Shown here piece after piece: positions 20,445 through 30,640 of a stretch of DNA of 64,000 bases; position 1 is the stretch's first letter; every line of letters begins with the position of its first letter. The DNA is from Anopheles merus (taxonomy: Eukaryota; Arthropoda; Insecta; Diptera; Culicidae). The notes under the pieces are model-generated. The model did no database searches, was not told the origin of the DNA, and saw only the letters and a list, made by a program, of their open reading frames with translations. The stretch is from contig NC_054082.1 of the NCBI RefSeq assembly GCF_017562075.2, positions 61,114,906 through 61,178,905 on the forward strand. Direction: 5' to 3'. The translations under genes were made by a program, and so were the position numbers.

Positions 20445-20681
20445 TGTTAGAAACTGGCGCTCTAACCAAAAAATAAGAGAACAAAATGAATTTCTTAGGT
20501 TGGCACTACAGGTGCACCAAAAAATTAGTTTTTTTTCTTTATTCTCCGTTATCTTCGCTCTTGGGTGTTTTTATCGCAATTATCCCATTTTGAGCGGTTT
20601 TCTCCCTTTTTATGCCTATGTCCATACACAAAACATCGCCTTAGCTGACAGTTTGTTGGAATCTTATAACAGTTTCCAACA
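20445..20681 (-). repeat. 3' LTR of BEL element 2
   Basis: 237 bp, paired with 30142-30377. The polypurine tract lies at 20682-20698 (minus strand). Confidence 0.88.
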
Positions 20682-20977
20682 GTCTCCCCTCCAGTGCGAC
20701 AAAGTTAGCTCTCTTTCTAATCACCGAACTAGACCACGTTAACTGTTGTCACACTCCTATTCTGACTGTCAGCTAATGTTTGTTTACCTTCCGCTAAATA
20801 AACGTGGTTATTCGTGTAGCTGAACAAAAAAGACGGATTACAATTCATCTCGATATTGTTGTGTGCCTAAACCGATCAAAACTGTTTCTACACATAAGTG
20901 GATCGCATACTACACACATGAATTTGTTCGCTGCGGACAATCTTTTTGTAACGGCGCCTCTCACTTTACCTAGCGAA

Positions 20978-22478
20978 TTAGCTATCAGCGCAGTACGGAG
21001 AACCGTGCGCTCCCCGCTTCTGTACCTCACACCTCCTCTGTACGCAACGATTCAATCGCTCACAGCTTCTGCAACCGGACCGCACACACATACTCGCAGA
21101 GCTGTCTATAAACGTTTCCCAGCACCGGATGGTACCACGATACGCACGGATGATTTGGCATGAGTATCCTGACGTCCTTTTATCTGCTGCTGAAATTAAA
21201 TTAAGTTTTTGTTTCAGCCGTACATACCGCCACAAGCCGTTCATTTTTCCATGAGGTAGTCCAATGTTGCACTGCAGCAGGCAACATTTAGTGGCAAGAT
21301 CCCTCACGATCGACCAGACCGGATCCCTTCTCGACGACACAGAAGACTCCATCCTCCCAATCTCTCTGGATTCCGGGATAGAAATTCCGTTCCTTGACGA
21401 ACGTGGGACATGGTTCGAGCCGTTGCGCGAGTATGTCTCCCCTCCAGTGCTTCGTTCTCCTAGCTGCAGCTCCTCAGGCCATGGTTTCAAGCTCAGTCGT
21501 GGCATGACTTCCTCGAGCTTGATTGCAACGCAGGGTTCGAAGTAAGCACCAGACTCCGATGGTTCTAAAGCTTCGCTTTCCTCGATCAATTCCTGTCTTT
21601 CAAAGGTGGCCCCACCGCCACTTGTAGCATCTTTCAACCCCGCAGGACGCAGCCAGAAACGGTGATGAGCCTCGATGTACGTGTCTTCTAAGACAGTGTT
21701 TGTGTGCAATGTCGCGTTGGTAGTATTAGTGAACGATTTTAGATTGTGTGTGTTGTGGATCACTGCGCGGTTATGACGTTTATCAGGGCATGTGTGTGTA
21801 GTTGTGTCGCCACTGACGTGCGTCCGATTCGCATCACCATTGCGGTCGAGGTCAATACACGGCGGGGAAGGGGTTTGACCCCGGAACATGTCCCCGTGCG
21901 GCTCGTGATGTCCGTAGCCAAATTGATCAGGATACGGTGCGCCCGAACGATCTGTTGCCCGGCACCGTTCCTCATCCTTTTCAAGCCCACGGATATGATT
22001 TAACTCACGCTCTAGTTGCTTTATTCGTTGCTGTCTTATGTGATTCGCGGATCTTACGCTGGGTCTCAGCGTTTTGCAGATGCAACGCTTCCGCTTGCGT
22101 AAATTGAAGCACCAATTCCCGATAGACACGATACGCTACGTCCCGATGGTTGGAAAAGGTCTCACCTACGTTGCCGGTAGTCATTACTGCAGCCCTGGAG
22201 TCATGGATCGAGTCTGTCGCGATGTGGTCCCGCACCTGCATTCTTGGTGTCGCGTCACGGCCCGTGACGCACCTGCTCGTGCCCGCCTCACGCGAAGATT
22301 CTGCTACAGCTTCACACATTACGAGCGAGCTAAAGGACGTTGTGAAGGAACTATTGCGTCCTGCCGTCCGACTCGCTACGGGAATGTTTGCTTTCTCCCG
22401 TTCCACTCCATGTAAATACTGCATGAAATCCATGGTGTTTGCACTACTCGACCTAGTGAACGTTTTCCTTTTTATCAC
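20978..22478 (-). pseudogene. Second BEL-type gag region of element 2
   Basis: On the minus strand an ATG at about 22443 opens MDFMQYLHGVEREKANIPV. A change of frame near 22005-22080 leads to a coiled-coil-like segment, QRIKQLERELNHIRGLEKDEER, followed by CRATDRSGAPYPDQFG. The homologous segment in the first gag (29620-29570) reads QRVAEIERELIALREMCQLE then CRETDRLGAPS. The rest is low complexity without zinc knuckles. It is preceded at 22579-22627 by an LTR end, so it begins like a second element. Pol is absent before the 3' LTR. Confidence 0.65.
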
Positions 22479-22578
22479 GCGCGCGATTCAACACTAACGG
22501 TACTTCGGTTGCTACCGATATTTTTCGTTTCGCGATTTAGTTTTAAGCGTCGATGTGTTCCAAACTAATTTTTTGGAA

Positions 22579-22627
22579 TGTTAGAAACTGGCGCTCTAAC
22601 CAAAAAATAAGAGAACAAAGTGAATTT
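22579..22627 (-). repeat. Internal LTR-end fragment in BEL element 2
   Basis: About 45 bp equal to the end of the BEL-2 LTR (TGTTAGAAACTGGCGCTCTA on the plus strand), followed on its gag side by ttccaaaaaattag exactly as after the true 5' LTR. It marks the join between two element sequences. Confidence 0.8.
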
Positions 22628-23598
22628 GATAGATAAGCACTGAGGGTGCAGGCAGCTTCTTGACGCTCTCAACCGCTCGATCTATTATCAAGTCCGGTCG
22701 GCCGTAGCGAGCTCGCAAAGTGCTCATAACTTCCTTCAACCCATCTGGAAACAATAGCAAATGTCCGACGGTATCTAATGCAGCACCTTTGAGGCAGTGC
22801 TGGAGTCGCACTAAATTGTCGTCGTCGGTATAGTTGGATGCAATAGTAGTGCGTGTATACGTCGCGATAAAACGCGGCCACTCTTCGACAGACCCCGAAA
22901 ACGTCGGTAAGTCTCGTGGAAACCCTTGGCGGGCTGCTATTTGACTGTGGTTTAAGAGTGTGTTCAGTGCTGGCGTTTGTTGTGCGAGTGTGTTAGTGTG
23001 AGCGGTCATGTGCGGGTCAGTGTAATTTGTGCGCATAAAGTGTCCTGATGTACGTGGTATACCCGATCCTCTCGCGTCGAATACATTATACCCAGGGCAA
23101 GTAGTGCGTTCTCCGTAGGGCACACGTTCACGGTACGTTGCACGTTCATCATAATTCGCGCGTTCGCCGTAAGTGCCGCGTTCTTCGTACGTCGCTTGTT
23201 CACCGTGTGCCGCGTGTTCACCGTGTGTCGTGCGTTCACTGTAAGCTGTGCGCTCACCGTACGCTGCGCTCTCACCATACGCCAGGCGCTCATTGTAGTT
23301 CACTCGTTCATTTTGCAACGCATGTTCATTTAGGGCTACGCGTTCATTATAAGCCACATGTTCATCGTACCCTTTATTGAGTGGCGCAGATTTGTCACAA
23401 GGCGCTCGCGCAAGACGCCTCGTCCCTTCGCCATCCGTATAAGTAACTCGCGCGCCATGATTACTTTGATGTTCCCGAGGATCTTGACCTCTGGTGACGC
23501 CATTTACTCTACGTTCGGTCTGCCTCATAGAACTTTCCATCCCGCGGATCCATTCTTCGAACGCGGCTCGATCCTCGTACTCAAGCGGATTTAACGAC
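22628..23598 (-). pseudogene. BEL-type gag, main part, with hexapeptide repeats
   Basis: On the minus strand the frame runs from LNPLEYEDRAAFEEWIRGM to VESVKKLPAP. The second half has the BEL/Pao gag (DUF1759-like) sequence LPTFSGSVEEWPRFI, then DDDNLVRLQHCLKGAALDTV and MSTLRARYGRPDLII. Between about 23085 and 23370 the protein is a run of about 15 six-residue repeats with consensus A-Y-G-E-R-T. Upstream it is cut by the BEL-1 insertion at 23599, where its N-terminal part (29545-30004) is displaced. Downstream it ends at the internal LTR fragment. Confidence 0.82.
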
Positions 23599-23840
23599 TG
23601 AACAATCGCGTATGTTTCGGATGATTTTGCGTGGGCTGAATATTTACCGCTGTGTGTTGAATTTCCAAAGTGCAAGAGAAAGTGTATTCATTATGTTGCC
23701 CTATTTATAATTTTTCTATGATTGCCACTCACGCGAGTGGCAACTCACCCGCTACTCATCATTTCCTACCGTGCTCATTCTCACTTGACGAAACTCACTT
23801 TCGTCAAGTTATCATTTGACATCCAAGCGAAGCGTCAACA
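23599..23840 (-). repeat. 3' LTR of BEL element 1
   Basis: 242 bp, same as 29303-29544. On the minus strand it contains TTATAAATAG (23701-23710), a likely TATA box, and an inverted repeat around ttgacgaaagtgagtttcgtcaa. Confidence 0.93.
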
Positions 23841-23891
23841 TACTCCCCTCCATGACAGAATGTCATGAACAAAAACAAACTACACGTGCTG

Positions 23892-26800
23892 CTAATCGGA
23901 AGGCTTCGCAACAGGCAACAAGCAAATTTTAGCTACTGGACGCGTAACTATTCCTTTTGCCGTTTTCAACTTCACTACACGCGTAAGCTGATCTTCTCCT
24001 GGGTGTACATCGATGATGCGAGCAAGTGGCCATCGGGTGATAGGGAGCGAATCGTCCGCAAGGATGACCAGTCTGCCAGGTACTATTTCGCTACGATTCA
24101 CTACCTTATTATCCTTCTGCATTTCCTGCAGATATTCGGTTGTCCAATGCTTCCAAAAGCGTTGCACAAGCAATTGCCAGCTCTGCAATTCGTCTAACGT
24201 GTATGGTTTCAGTCGTGTGTAGTCGGGAACCGGGACAGCATGCATAGAAGAACCGATCAGGAAGTGCGCCGGCGTAAGCGCTGCCAAATCATTGGGGTCA
24301 TCCGTCATTGGCAACAAAGGACGCGAGTTCATTGCCGCTTCTATTTGCTGCAGAATGGTGCTGTATCCCTCGTAAGACAGCCTCGAACTGCCTAGCTGCC
24401 TGTAGAGATGTCGTTTGGCCGTCTTAACCGCTGCTTCCCACAATCCACCAAAATGTGGGGCCTTAGGTGGGGTAAAGTGCCAAGTTATGCCCCTGTCCGA
24501 ACAGTTGGATGCGATGACGTTTTGGTGCTGTTCGTTCTGTAACATATCAAACAATTCATTAAGTTCGTGTGCCGCACCTTCAAAGTTTTTTCCGTTATCG
24601 GAGTATATGTCCGATGGTAATCCTCGCCGGGATGTGAAGCGATGTAATGCGGCCAAGAAGCCTGCCGTGGAGAGATCGCCCACCAGCTCCAAATGCACTG
24701 CCTTCGTTGAAAAACACACAAACACACACAAGTAGCATTTAGCGGCAGCGGCTCTCTTGTGTGCGGGTTTCAGATACAGCGGGCCGGCATAATCCACTCC
24801 AGTTATGGAAAACGGCCGGCTCGGGGTGATGCGTTCATACGGGAGTTGACCAGTTTGTTGTTGTGTCAGCTGCGGATCCTGACGAATGCAACGAAAGCAA
24901 TTCCTCACTACGTTTTTTACTAGCCGACGTCCATCGAGTGGCCAATATTCCTCACGTATCCGGGAAAGTAGTAGTCTTCCCCCGCCATGCATCAGCTTCT
25001 CATGTATGTGCACCGCGATGAGATGAGCCAGCTGATGGTTTTTGGGAAGCAGGATGGGATGCTTGAACTGGTACGGTAGCTGTGCAAGTTTCAAGCGGCC
25101 TCCTACTCGTAATATTCCATCGTTGTCGAGAAACGGATTCAATCGCCGTAGAGGTGATTGTTTTCGTACCATTTCTCCCTTTTTCAGCAGTTGGATCTCT
25201 GATGAAAACTCGTGCTCTTGTGCCAGTTTACAAAGCACGATTTTAGCTGCTTCTATAGCCTCAGGGGTGATCGGTAATGCTGCTGAGGTAACTTGTGATG
25301 ACTGTAGTGTACGTGTCTTGTGTTTTGTGTTGTGTATGAAACGTGTGCAGTATGCAATTATATGTACCAATTTGGTGTAGGACGACGACAAATTGAACCA
25401 ATGGTGAGTGGTTTGTATACTTGCAACTACAGCACTCACCTGACGAATTTCCATATCCGTTTCAGCAGTCAGTGATGGATTTGACATTGGCCATTTGGAG
25501 GGGGATAGCGCCAACCATTCAGGACCACAGCTCCAAATCGATCCTTTTAGCATTTCAGCTGCTGACATCCCTCGAGACACCAGATCGGCGGGATTCGATG
25601 AACCGGGAATGTGTTTCCATTGACGAGGGTGCGAATAGTTCTGGATCTCAGCAACACGATTCGCCACGAATGTTTTCCAGGTGTTGGGTGGAGACGCTAT
25701 CCAGTTTAGCGTTACCGTCGAATCCGACCAGAAAAACGATTCGGTTGTGTCGATTCCCATAGCGCGTCTAACACGATGATGAAGATGTGCTCCTAACACG
25801 GCCGCGCAGAGCTCCAATCTTGGTAATGTAACTCGTTTTAGTGGAGCTACACGCGATTTCGACGCGAGCAGGCTGACTCGTACTCGTCCCTGCTGGTCCT
25901 CACAGCGCGCATAAATGCAGGCACCATAAGCAACTTCTGATGCGTCTGCAAATGTATGGAACTGTATTTTAGAGTTAGGTAAGAGCACATACCGTTCGCT
26001 TTTGAAGCTTTCCAAATCCTTCCAGTCGTCAGTAACCGATTTCCATTTGTTACAGATGTGTACAGGGACCGGATCGTCCCATCCGATTTTCTGCAGCCAC
26101 AACTCCTGCATTAGCAATTTCGCGCGTATGATGACTGGAGCGATCAATCCAAGTGGATCAAACATTCGAGCAATGTTTGACAATATGGATCGCATGGTGA
26201 GGTTGGCGGTTTCCATTATTGCAGTCGACTCAAAGCACAAAACATCTAGTTCGGGCTTCCATGCGATACCAAGTGCCTTCACAGTCTCGTTCGGCACAAA
26301 CTGCAGTGATGACTGTGTACCGATATGCTCTGCTGGTAAACCACTTAGTACGCCTAAACAGTTGGATGTCCACTTCCGGAGTTCAAACCCGCCCTTGGAG
26401 AGTAACTCGGAAAGTTGCTGACGAAGCTCGCGAGCTTCACTCACGCTGTTAGCTCCGCCAATGAAGTCGTCTACATAAAAATTGTGTCTCAGTGCGGGTG
26501 AAGCTAGTGGAAAGTCAGCACCTTCATCTTCCGCAAGCTGCAGCAATGTACGAGTGGCCAAGAACGATGATGGAGACAAACCATATGTCACAGTATTCAG
26601 CTCGTACAATTCAATCGGCGATTGCGGTGAGAAACGGAAGAAAATGCGAACCAATCGTCGATCATCCGGATGCAGCACAATTTGTCGATACATTTTGGCG
26701 ATATCAGCTACGACAGCAATCTTATAGGTGCGGAAACGCAAAATAATATCGATGAGTTCATCCTGAACTATGGGTCCAACCTGCAGAGTTTCATTCAGCG

Positions 26801-29123
26801 AAAAGCCAGTTGACGTTTTAGCCGAGCCATCAAAAACTACTCTGACCTTTGTGGTGGTACTTGACGCTTTAAAAACTGGATGGTGTGGTAAATAATAAGC
26901 AGCTGTATCATCACAATCAGTGCTTATAGGAGACATGTGACCCAGTGCTAAGTACTCCTTCATAAAGTCTTGGTACGCTTCTCGAAGTGCTGGATCTCGT
27001 TCCAATCTCCGCTCGAGAAGCTCAAAACGACGAATGGCCTGAGGTCTAGAAAGGCCGAGCTTTGCATCAAAGTCGGGCTGTTTCGGTAGGCGAACAATAT
27101 ATCTACCACTATCGTCACGTTTGGTGGTATGCTTATAGAACGATTCACAATGTCGTTCGTCTGGTGAGTATCCATCATTCATGGTTAAATTTTCTAATTG
27201 CCAAAATCTTTGTAACGAATCCTCCAAGGATGCCATACAGACGATTGTATATGATGCGGTGGGATCGGTTTTAGGTGAAGAATTGTCACTGCCAGTTGGA
27301 CCAGTCATTACCCAGCCGAAAACGCTGTCTATCATCACGGGCTGATGAGGTGCAGGACGGAACTGAGTTGCATTCTCAAAGAAAGTGTGGTAATGACGAG
27401 CACCAAGAATGAGGTCTACAGGAGCAGCTTTGTTGAACAGAGGGTCTGCTAAAGCGAAACCAGGTGGTATCTTCCAATCGCTGATGTCTATGTCGCGCGT
27501 TGGTAGATTTGCAATCAAATTGTCAACAATCAACAACTCAGTGTTCACAGTGAACGAACTGGATCGAGAGACAATCTGTGCCTGTACGGACTCCCGTACT
27601 GTCTTTGTAGCTTGTCCTGCTCCAATGACGGTAATGTTCACATTACTTTTCTTCAGCCGTAAGCGATGAGCGAGTCGATCGCTTATTAGATTCGGTTGCG
27701 ATGCGCTGTCCAACAGCGCCCGCGCAGGATGTGCTATTCCGAAATCGTCTATGATATTTATCATAGCAGTTTGCAGTATGACTTGTTCGGGTGCATGCTG
27801 CAATGCTGCTGCAAATGTGCGTTGTGTATTGTTTGTGGCTGTGTGATCGCTAGTGGTGTTGTGTGTGTGTTGCTGAGGTGCAGTGAAATTTGGGTTATGG
27901 TGAGCGTGATGCTGTGGTGTAGTGGAAGCTTGGCTGTTATGTGCGTAGTGCAATTTTGTGTGGTGTGCGGCATTACAGTAACGGCATTTGTACTGTGATG
28001 GACAATCTCGAGCCATATGATTATCGCGTAAACAATTTAAGCACAAACGCGAGGTCATAGCAAACCGATGGCGTTCCTTCGGGTCCATCCGCTCGAAACG
28101 CGGACATTTCAGAAGGTTGTGCGCGGAGTTGCATAGCATGCAATTCGGCATTTCATGCGATGTGGAAGCAAAACTGGCTTGGTGAAGAACGGTCATTCTC
28201 CGTACGGGAGCTAGGTCGTTACCCTGAGACGTATGACAGTTGTTGACAAGCAACGTCTCCAATACACGCATACGACGGTGCAAGAACGAAATCAAACTGT
28301 CGTAACTGGGATCGTTATTGCTTGAGGCTTGCTCCTCCCAATCGCGTAAAGTAATTATCGGAAGTTTAGTGCATAGCAAATGCTCGAGAATGCTACCCCA
28401 TGTATTTGTTTCTTCTCCTAAGTGTTGCAAAATCTTTGTGTGTCTCTCAAATTCATCTACAAGGTGGTGCAATGTTGCAACGCTTTCCTTCTGTACAGCT
28501 GGGATGGCAAACATTGCTTGCAAATGGCGTTTTTTCAGGAGGTATTCATTCGAGTATCGCTCCGTTAGAGTGTTCCATGCTAAATCATAATTAGCTGCGC
28601 TTATGGTGATTGATTCTATCACTTGAGCAGCTTCTCCTTTAACCGCGGCGCGCAAATAGTGAAATTTTTGAATGGCCGGTAAATCCATATTATTATGAAT
28701 TAAGCACTCAAACGTATCGCGGAATGTCAACCATTGCATATAGTCCCCCGTGAATTCAGGCAGCGCAATGGTAGGAAGTTTGATGCCCTTTAACGGATTC
28801 GCTCCGGTACTCGATTGGGCATTTTGAAACTGCTCTTTTGGTAACCTTGCTTGCAGCTGGGATTGCACAAGAATTAATCTATCCTCAAAACTTTCTCTGA
28901 GTGTAGCATTTTGCGACACTTCTTCCGGAGTGTCGGCAGAATCTTCCAATTGTTGCTGCACAGCTTCCAAATCCGCACACAGCTTATCGAACCTTTTAAC
29001 GCGTATTTCCACCTCTACTTGATCCCGTTCAGGGACGAAATCCTTAATGAATTTCTCGTATCGCGAGAGAATTCCCAATAAAACAGTCCGCCGGGACGCC
29101 AAAACAACGGGCGGTGTGGCCAT
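23892..29123 (-). CDS. BEL/Pao Gag-Pol polyprotein, 1743 aa
   Basis: One frame encodes everything needed for retrotransposition. The N-terminal coiled coil (residues about 20-90) is followed by the DUF1759-type gag (LPEFTGDYMQWLTFRDTF, about 120-270), then CCHC-type knuckles (about 330-395: CLNCLRDNHMARDC and CRYCNAAHH). The aspartic protease follows (ARALLDSASQPNLIS, about 470). RT has YVDDF at about residue 882, and RNase H starts at FADASEVAYGACIYA (about 1055). Integrase has an HHCC finger, GVDYAGP (about 1441), YSDNGKNF (about 1506) and GGLWEAAVK (about 1558). Length and order fit the family. No break was found. Confidence 0.95.
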   Translation of the reverse strand: MATPPVVLASRRTVLLGILSRYEKFIKDFVPERDQVEVEIRVKRFDKLCADLEAVQQQLEDSADTPEEVSQNATLRESFEDRLILVQSQLQARLPKEQFQNAQSSTGANPLKGIKLPTIALPEFTGDYMQWLTFRDTFECLIHNNMDLPAIQKFHYLRAAVKGEAAQVIESITISAANYDLAWNTLTERYSNEYLLKKRHLQAMFAIPAVQKESVATLHHLVDEFERHTKILQHLGEETNTWGSILEHLLCTKLPIITLRDWEEQASSNNDPSYDSLISFLHRRMRVLETLLVNNCHTSQGNDLAPVRRMTVLHQASFASTSHEMPNCMLCNSAHNLLKCPRFERMDPKERHRFAMTSRLCLNCLRDNHMARDCPSQYKCRYCNAAHHTKLHYAHNSQASTTPQHHAHHNPNFTAPQQHTHNTTSDHTATNNTQRTFAAALQHAPEQVILQTAMINIIDDFGIAHPARALLDSASQPNLISDRLAHRLRLKKSNVNITVIGAGQATKTVRESVQAQIVSRSSSFTVNTELLIVDNLIANLPTRDIDISDWKIPPGFALADPLFNKAAPVDLILGARHYHTFFENATQFRPAPHQPVMIDSVFGWVMTGPTGSDNSSPKTDPTASYTIVCMASLEDSLQRFWQLENLTMNDGYSPDERHCESFYKHTTKRDDSGRYIVRLPKQPDFDAKLGLSRPQAIRRFELLERRLERDPALREAYQDFMKEYLALGHMSPISTDCDDTAAYYLPHHPVFKASSTTTKVRVVFDGSAKTSTGFSLNETLQVGPIVQDELIDIILRFRTYKIAVVADIAKMYRQIVLHPDDRRLVRIFFRFSPQSPIELYELNTVTYGLSPSSFLATRTLLQLAEDEGADFPLASPALRHNFYVDDFIGGANSVSEARELRQQLSELLSKGGFELRKWTSNCLGVLSGLPAEHIGTQSSLQFVPNETVKALGIAWKPELDVLCFESTAIMETANLTMRSILSNIARMFDPLGLIAPVIIRAKLLMQELWLQKIGWDDPVPVHICNKWKSVTDDWKDLESFKSERYVLLPNSKIQFHTFADASEVAYGACIYARCEDQQGRVRVSLLASKSRVAPLKRVTLPRLELCAAVLGAHLHHRVRRAMGIDTTESFFWSDSTVTLNWIASPPNTWKTFVANRVAEIQNYSHPRQWKHIPGSSNPADLVSRGMSAAEMLKGSIWSCGPEWLALSPSKWPMSNPSLTAETDMEIRQVSAVVASIQTTHHWFNLSSSYTKLVHIIAYCTRFIHNTKHKTRTLQSSQVTSAALPITPEAIEAAKIVLCKLAQEHEFSSEIQLLKKGEMVRKQSPLRRLNPFLDNDGILRVGGRLKLAQLPYQFKHPILLPKNHQLAHLIAVHIHEKLMHGGGRLLLSRIREEYWPLDGRRLVKNVVRNCFRCIRQDPQLTQQQTGQLPYERITPSRPFSITGVDYAGPLYLKPAHKRAAAAKCYLCVFVCFSTKAVHLELVGDLSTAGFLAALHRFTSRRGLPSDIYSDNGKNFEGAAHELNELFDMLQNEQHQNVIASNCSDRGITWHFTPPKAPHFGGLWEAAVKTAKRHLYRQLGSSRLSYEGYSTILQQIEAAMNSRPLLPMTDDPNDLAALTPAHFLIGSSMHAVPVPDYTRLKPYTLDELQSWQLLVQRFWKHWTTEYLQEMQKDNKVVNRSEIVPGRLVILADDSLPITRWPLARIIDVHPGEDQLTRVVKLKTAKGIVTRPVAKICLLPVAKPSD

Positions 29124-29302
29124 TATGTTAGTGGATGTGGGTGTTTGCGATTACAGTGACTTGCGTGATGCGGCAAAATCAGCTGTAAGTTTGCGGCAAT
29201 CCAAAAAGTGTGTGGCACAAGCGGTAAAACGAAACCCCGATGCAATTATCGAAACTTGCGATTTAAAAACCAGATATTCGCACAATCCTGGTCACGGCAC
29301 CA

Positions 29303-29544
29303 TGAACAATCGCGTATGTTTCGGATGATTTTGCGTGGGCTGAATATTTACCGCTGTGTGTTGAATTTCCAAAGTGCAAGAGAAAGTGTATTCATTATGT
29401 TGCCCTATTTATAATTTTTCTATGATTGCCACTCACGCGAGTGGCAACTCACCCGCTACTCATCATTTCCTACCGTGCTCATTCTCACTTGACGAAACTC
29501 ACTTTCGTCAAGTTATCATTTGACATCCAAGCGAAGCGTCAACA
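29303..29544 (-). repeat. 5' LTR of BEL element 1
   Basis: 242 bp, promoter copy. The flanking acgac at 29545-29549 is the right half of the target duplication. Confidence 0.93.
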
Positions 29545-30004
29545 ACGACGGTGCTCCCAAACGATCCGTTTCCCGGCACCATTCTTCCATCTTTTCGAGT
29601 TGACACATTTCGCGAAGTGCGATGAGCTCACGTTCAATCTCCGCTACTCGCTGTCGTCGTTCGTGCGCTGGCATACGAACGATTTCACCTTCCACTCGTT
29701 TGTCGTCCCTTGTTCCGCCTACGTGGCTTCGGTAGGATTCGCCATCAAAGCTACCAGCGGTTAATCCTGGCGCTCTGGAGCTAGTATCCGACGTTGTCTT
29801 GCCTCGCACCTGCCCTTCTGATACAGACTGGCTCGTGCCCGCTACCACCGGGGATACCGCCGATTCCTGCTCTAGGATGGGGCTCGTTGACGCTGCAATG
29901 GACCGAGCGCCATCACGTCCCATTGTCAGGCTCATTACGGGGGTAGAGTTGCAATCCTGCCCGACTTTGCACGAATCTTTCGCCTGCTCCATTTCACCTT
30001 TCAC
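29545..30004 (-). pseudogene. BEL element 2 gag N-terminal part
   Basis: An ATG at about 30004 on the minus strand opens MKGEMEQAKDSCKVGQDC, followed by a Ser/Thr-rich stretch. A predicted coiled coil, ERRQRVAEIERELIALREM, and CRETDRLGAPS come just before the BEL-1 insertion at 29544. The coiled coil matches the second gag at about 22000, which supports assignment to a BEL-type gag. The rest of the protein resumes on the other side of BEL-1 at 23598. Confidence 0.75.
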
Positions 30005-30141
30005 CGCACTACAGCTCTCCTATACCACCACACGGGAACAATCGCGATCGCGAGAATTGGGTATCGCAGCGCAGTATCACTTCACCGATATACTTTAACA
30101 CCACACGCGATGAAAATTAGCTTAGCACTAATTTTTTGGAA

Positions 30142-30377
30142 TGTTAGAAACTGGCGCTCTAACCAAAAAATAAGAGAACAAAATGAATTTCTTAGGTTGG
30201 CACTACAGGTGCACCAAAAAATTAGTTTTTTTCTTTATTCTCCGTTATCTTCGCTCTTGGGTGTTTTTATCGCAATTATCCCATTTTGCGCGGTTTTCTC
30301 CCTTTTTATGCCTATGTCCATACACAAAACATCGCCTTAGCTGACAGTTTGTTGGAACCTTATAACAGTTTCCAACA
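30142..30377 (-). repeat. 5' LTR of BEL element 2
   Basis: 236 bp, paired with 20445-20681. The sequence after it on the minus strand (ttccaaaaaattag) is not an obvious tRNA-complementary primer site. Confidence 0.88.
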
Positions 30378-30432
30378 CTAAGCATTTGCTTTCGTATGGT
30401 GTAGATTACACAGATATGCTAAGCCGTCTGCG

Positions 30433-30640
30433 AATTAATATATTTTCGGATCAAATGATGCGAACGCTTTGAGTTCCAAATTCTAACTGTCTTTATTTCT
30501 CCTAGTTTGATTCCTATCAACTCTAATCCTAACCTTATCTTGTTTATATGAGTGTACGGCTTATCTTATATGAATATGGTGCTTGGCTATAGCTATTGGT
30601 AAATATAGTGGTGTGTCACATACACATAGGATGGTTAACT
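30433..30640 (-). repeat. 3' LTR of the mdg1-like element
   Basis: 208 bp. It lacks a clear polypurine tract (only cccgagagt on the minus strand) and its outer end reads AATT where the 5' copy reads AACT. Pairing with 48785-48992 rests on length, orientation and the shared tgcg flanks. Confidence 0.78.

Larger units (their letters stand above)
23599..29544 (-). mobile_element. BEL/Pao element 1, apparently intact
   Basis: The 242-bp LTRs (23599-23840 and 29303-29544) read as identical, with termini TGTTGACG and TTGTTCA on the minus strand. The 5-bp duplication acgac lies at 23594-23598 and 29545-29549. The primer site TGGTGCCGTGACCAGG lies just inside the 5' LTR (about 29285-29302), and a polypurine tract (atggaggggagta) precedes the 3' LTR. 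A single uninterrupted gag-pol frame of 1743 codons fills the interior. Identical LTRs and an open frame suggest a young and possibly still mobile copy. Confidence 0.95.
20445..30377 (-). mobile_element. BEL/Pao element 2, host of another BEL element
   Basis: Left LTR 20445-20681 and right LTR 30142-30377 (236-237 bp, about 98.7% alike) have termini TGTTGGAAAC and TTCTAACA on the minus strand. Both flanks carry ctaag (20440-20444, 30378-30382). A polypurine tract (ggaggggagac) abuts the 3' LTR on the left. The interior contains BEL-type gag sequence but no pol, and it has a stray LTR end at 22579-22627 between two different gag regions. A complete BEL element (23599-29544) is inserted in the first gag. 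This copy looks like a chimeric, pol-less derivative. Confidence 0.85.

Noticed and set aside
23090..23370. CRISPR-like array (regular 18-bp repeats)
   Set aside because: It is in phase with a gag frame, has no spacers, and the setting is an insect retrotransposon.
24415..28600. Plus-strand frames opposite the BEL pol
   Set aside because: They are shadows of the minus-strand 1743-codon gene.
30433..30640. Solo LTR
   Set aside because: Its outer flank tgcg matches the far flank of the LTR at 48785-48992 and not its own inner flank, so it is better read as the 3' LTR of the large element.
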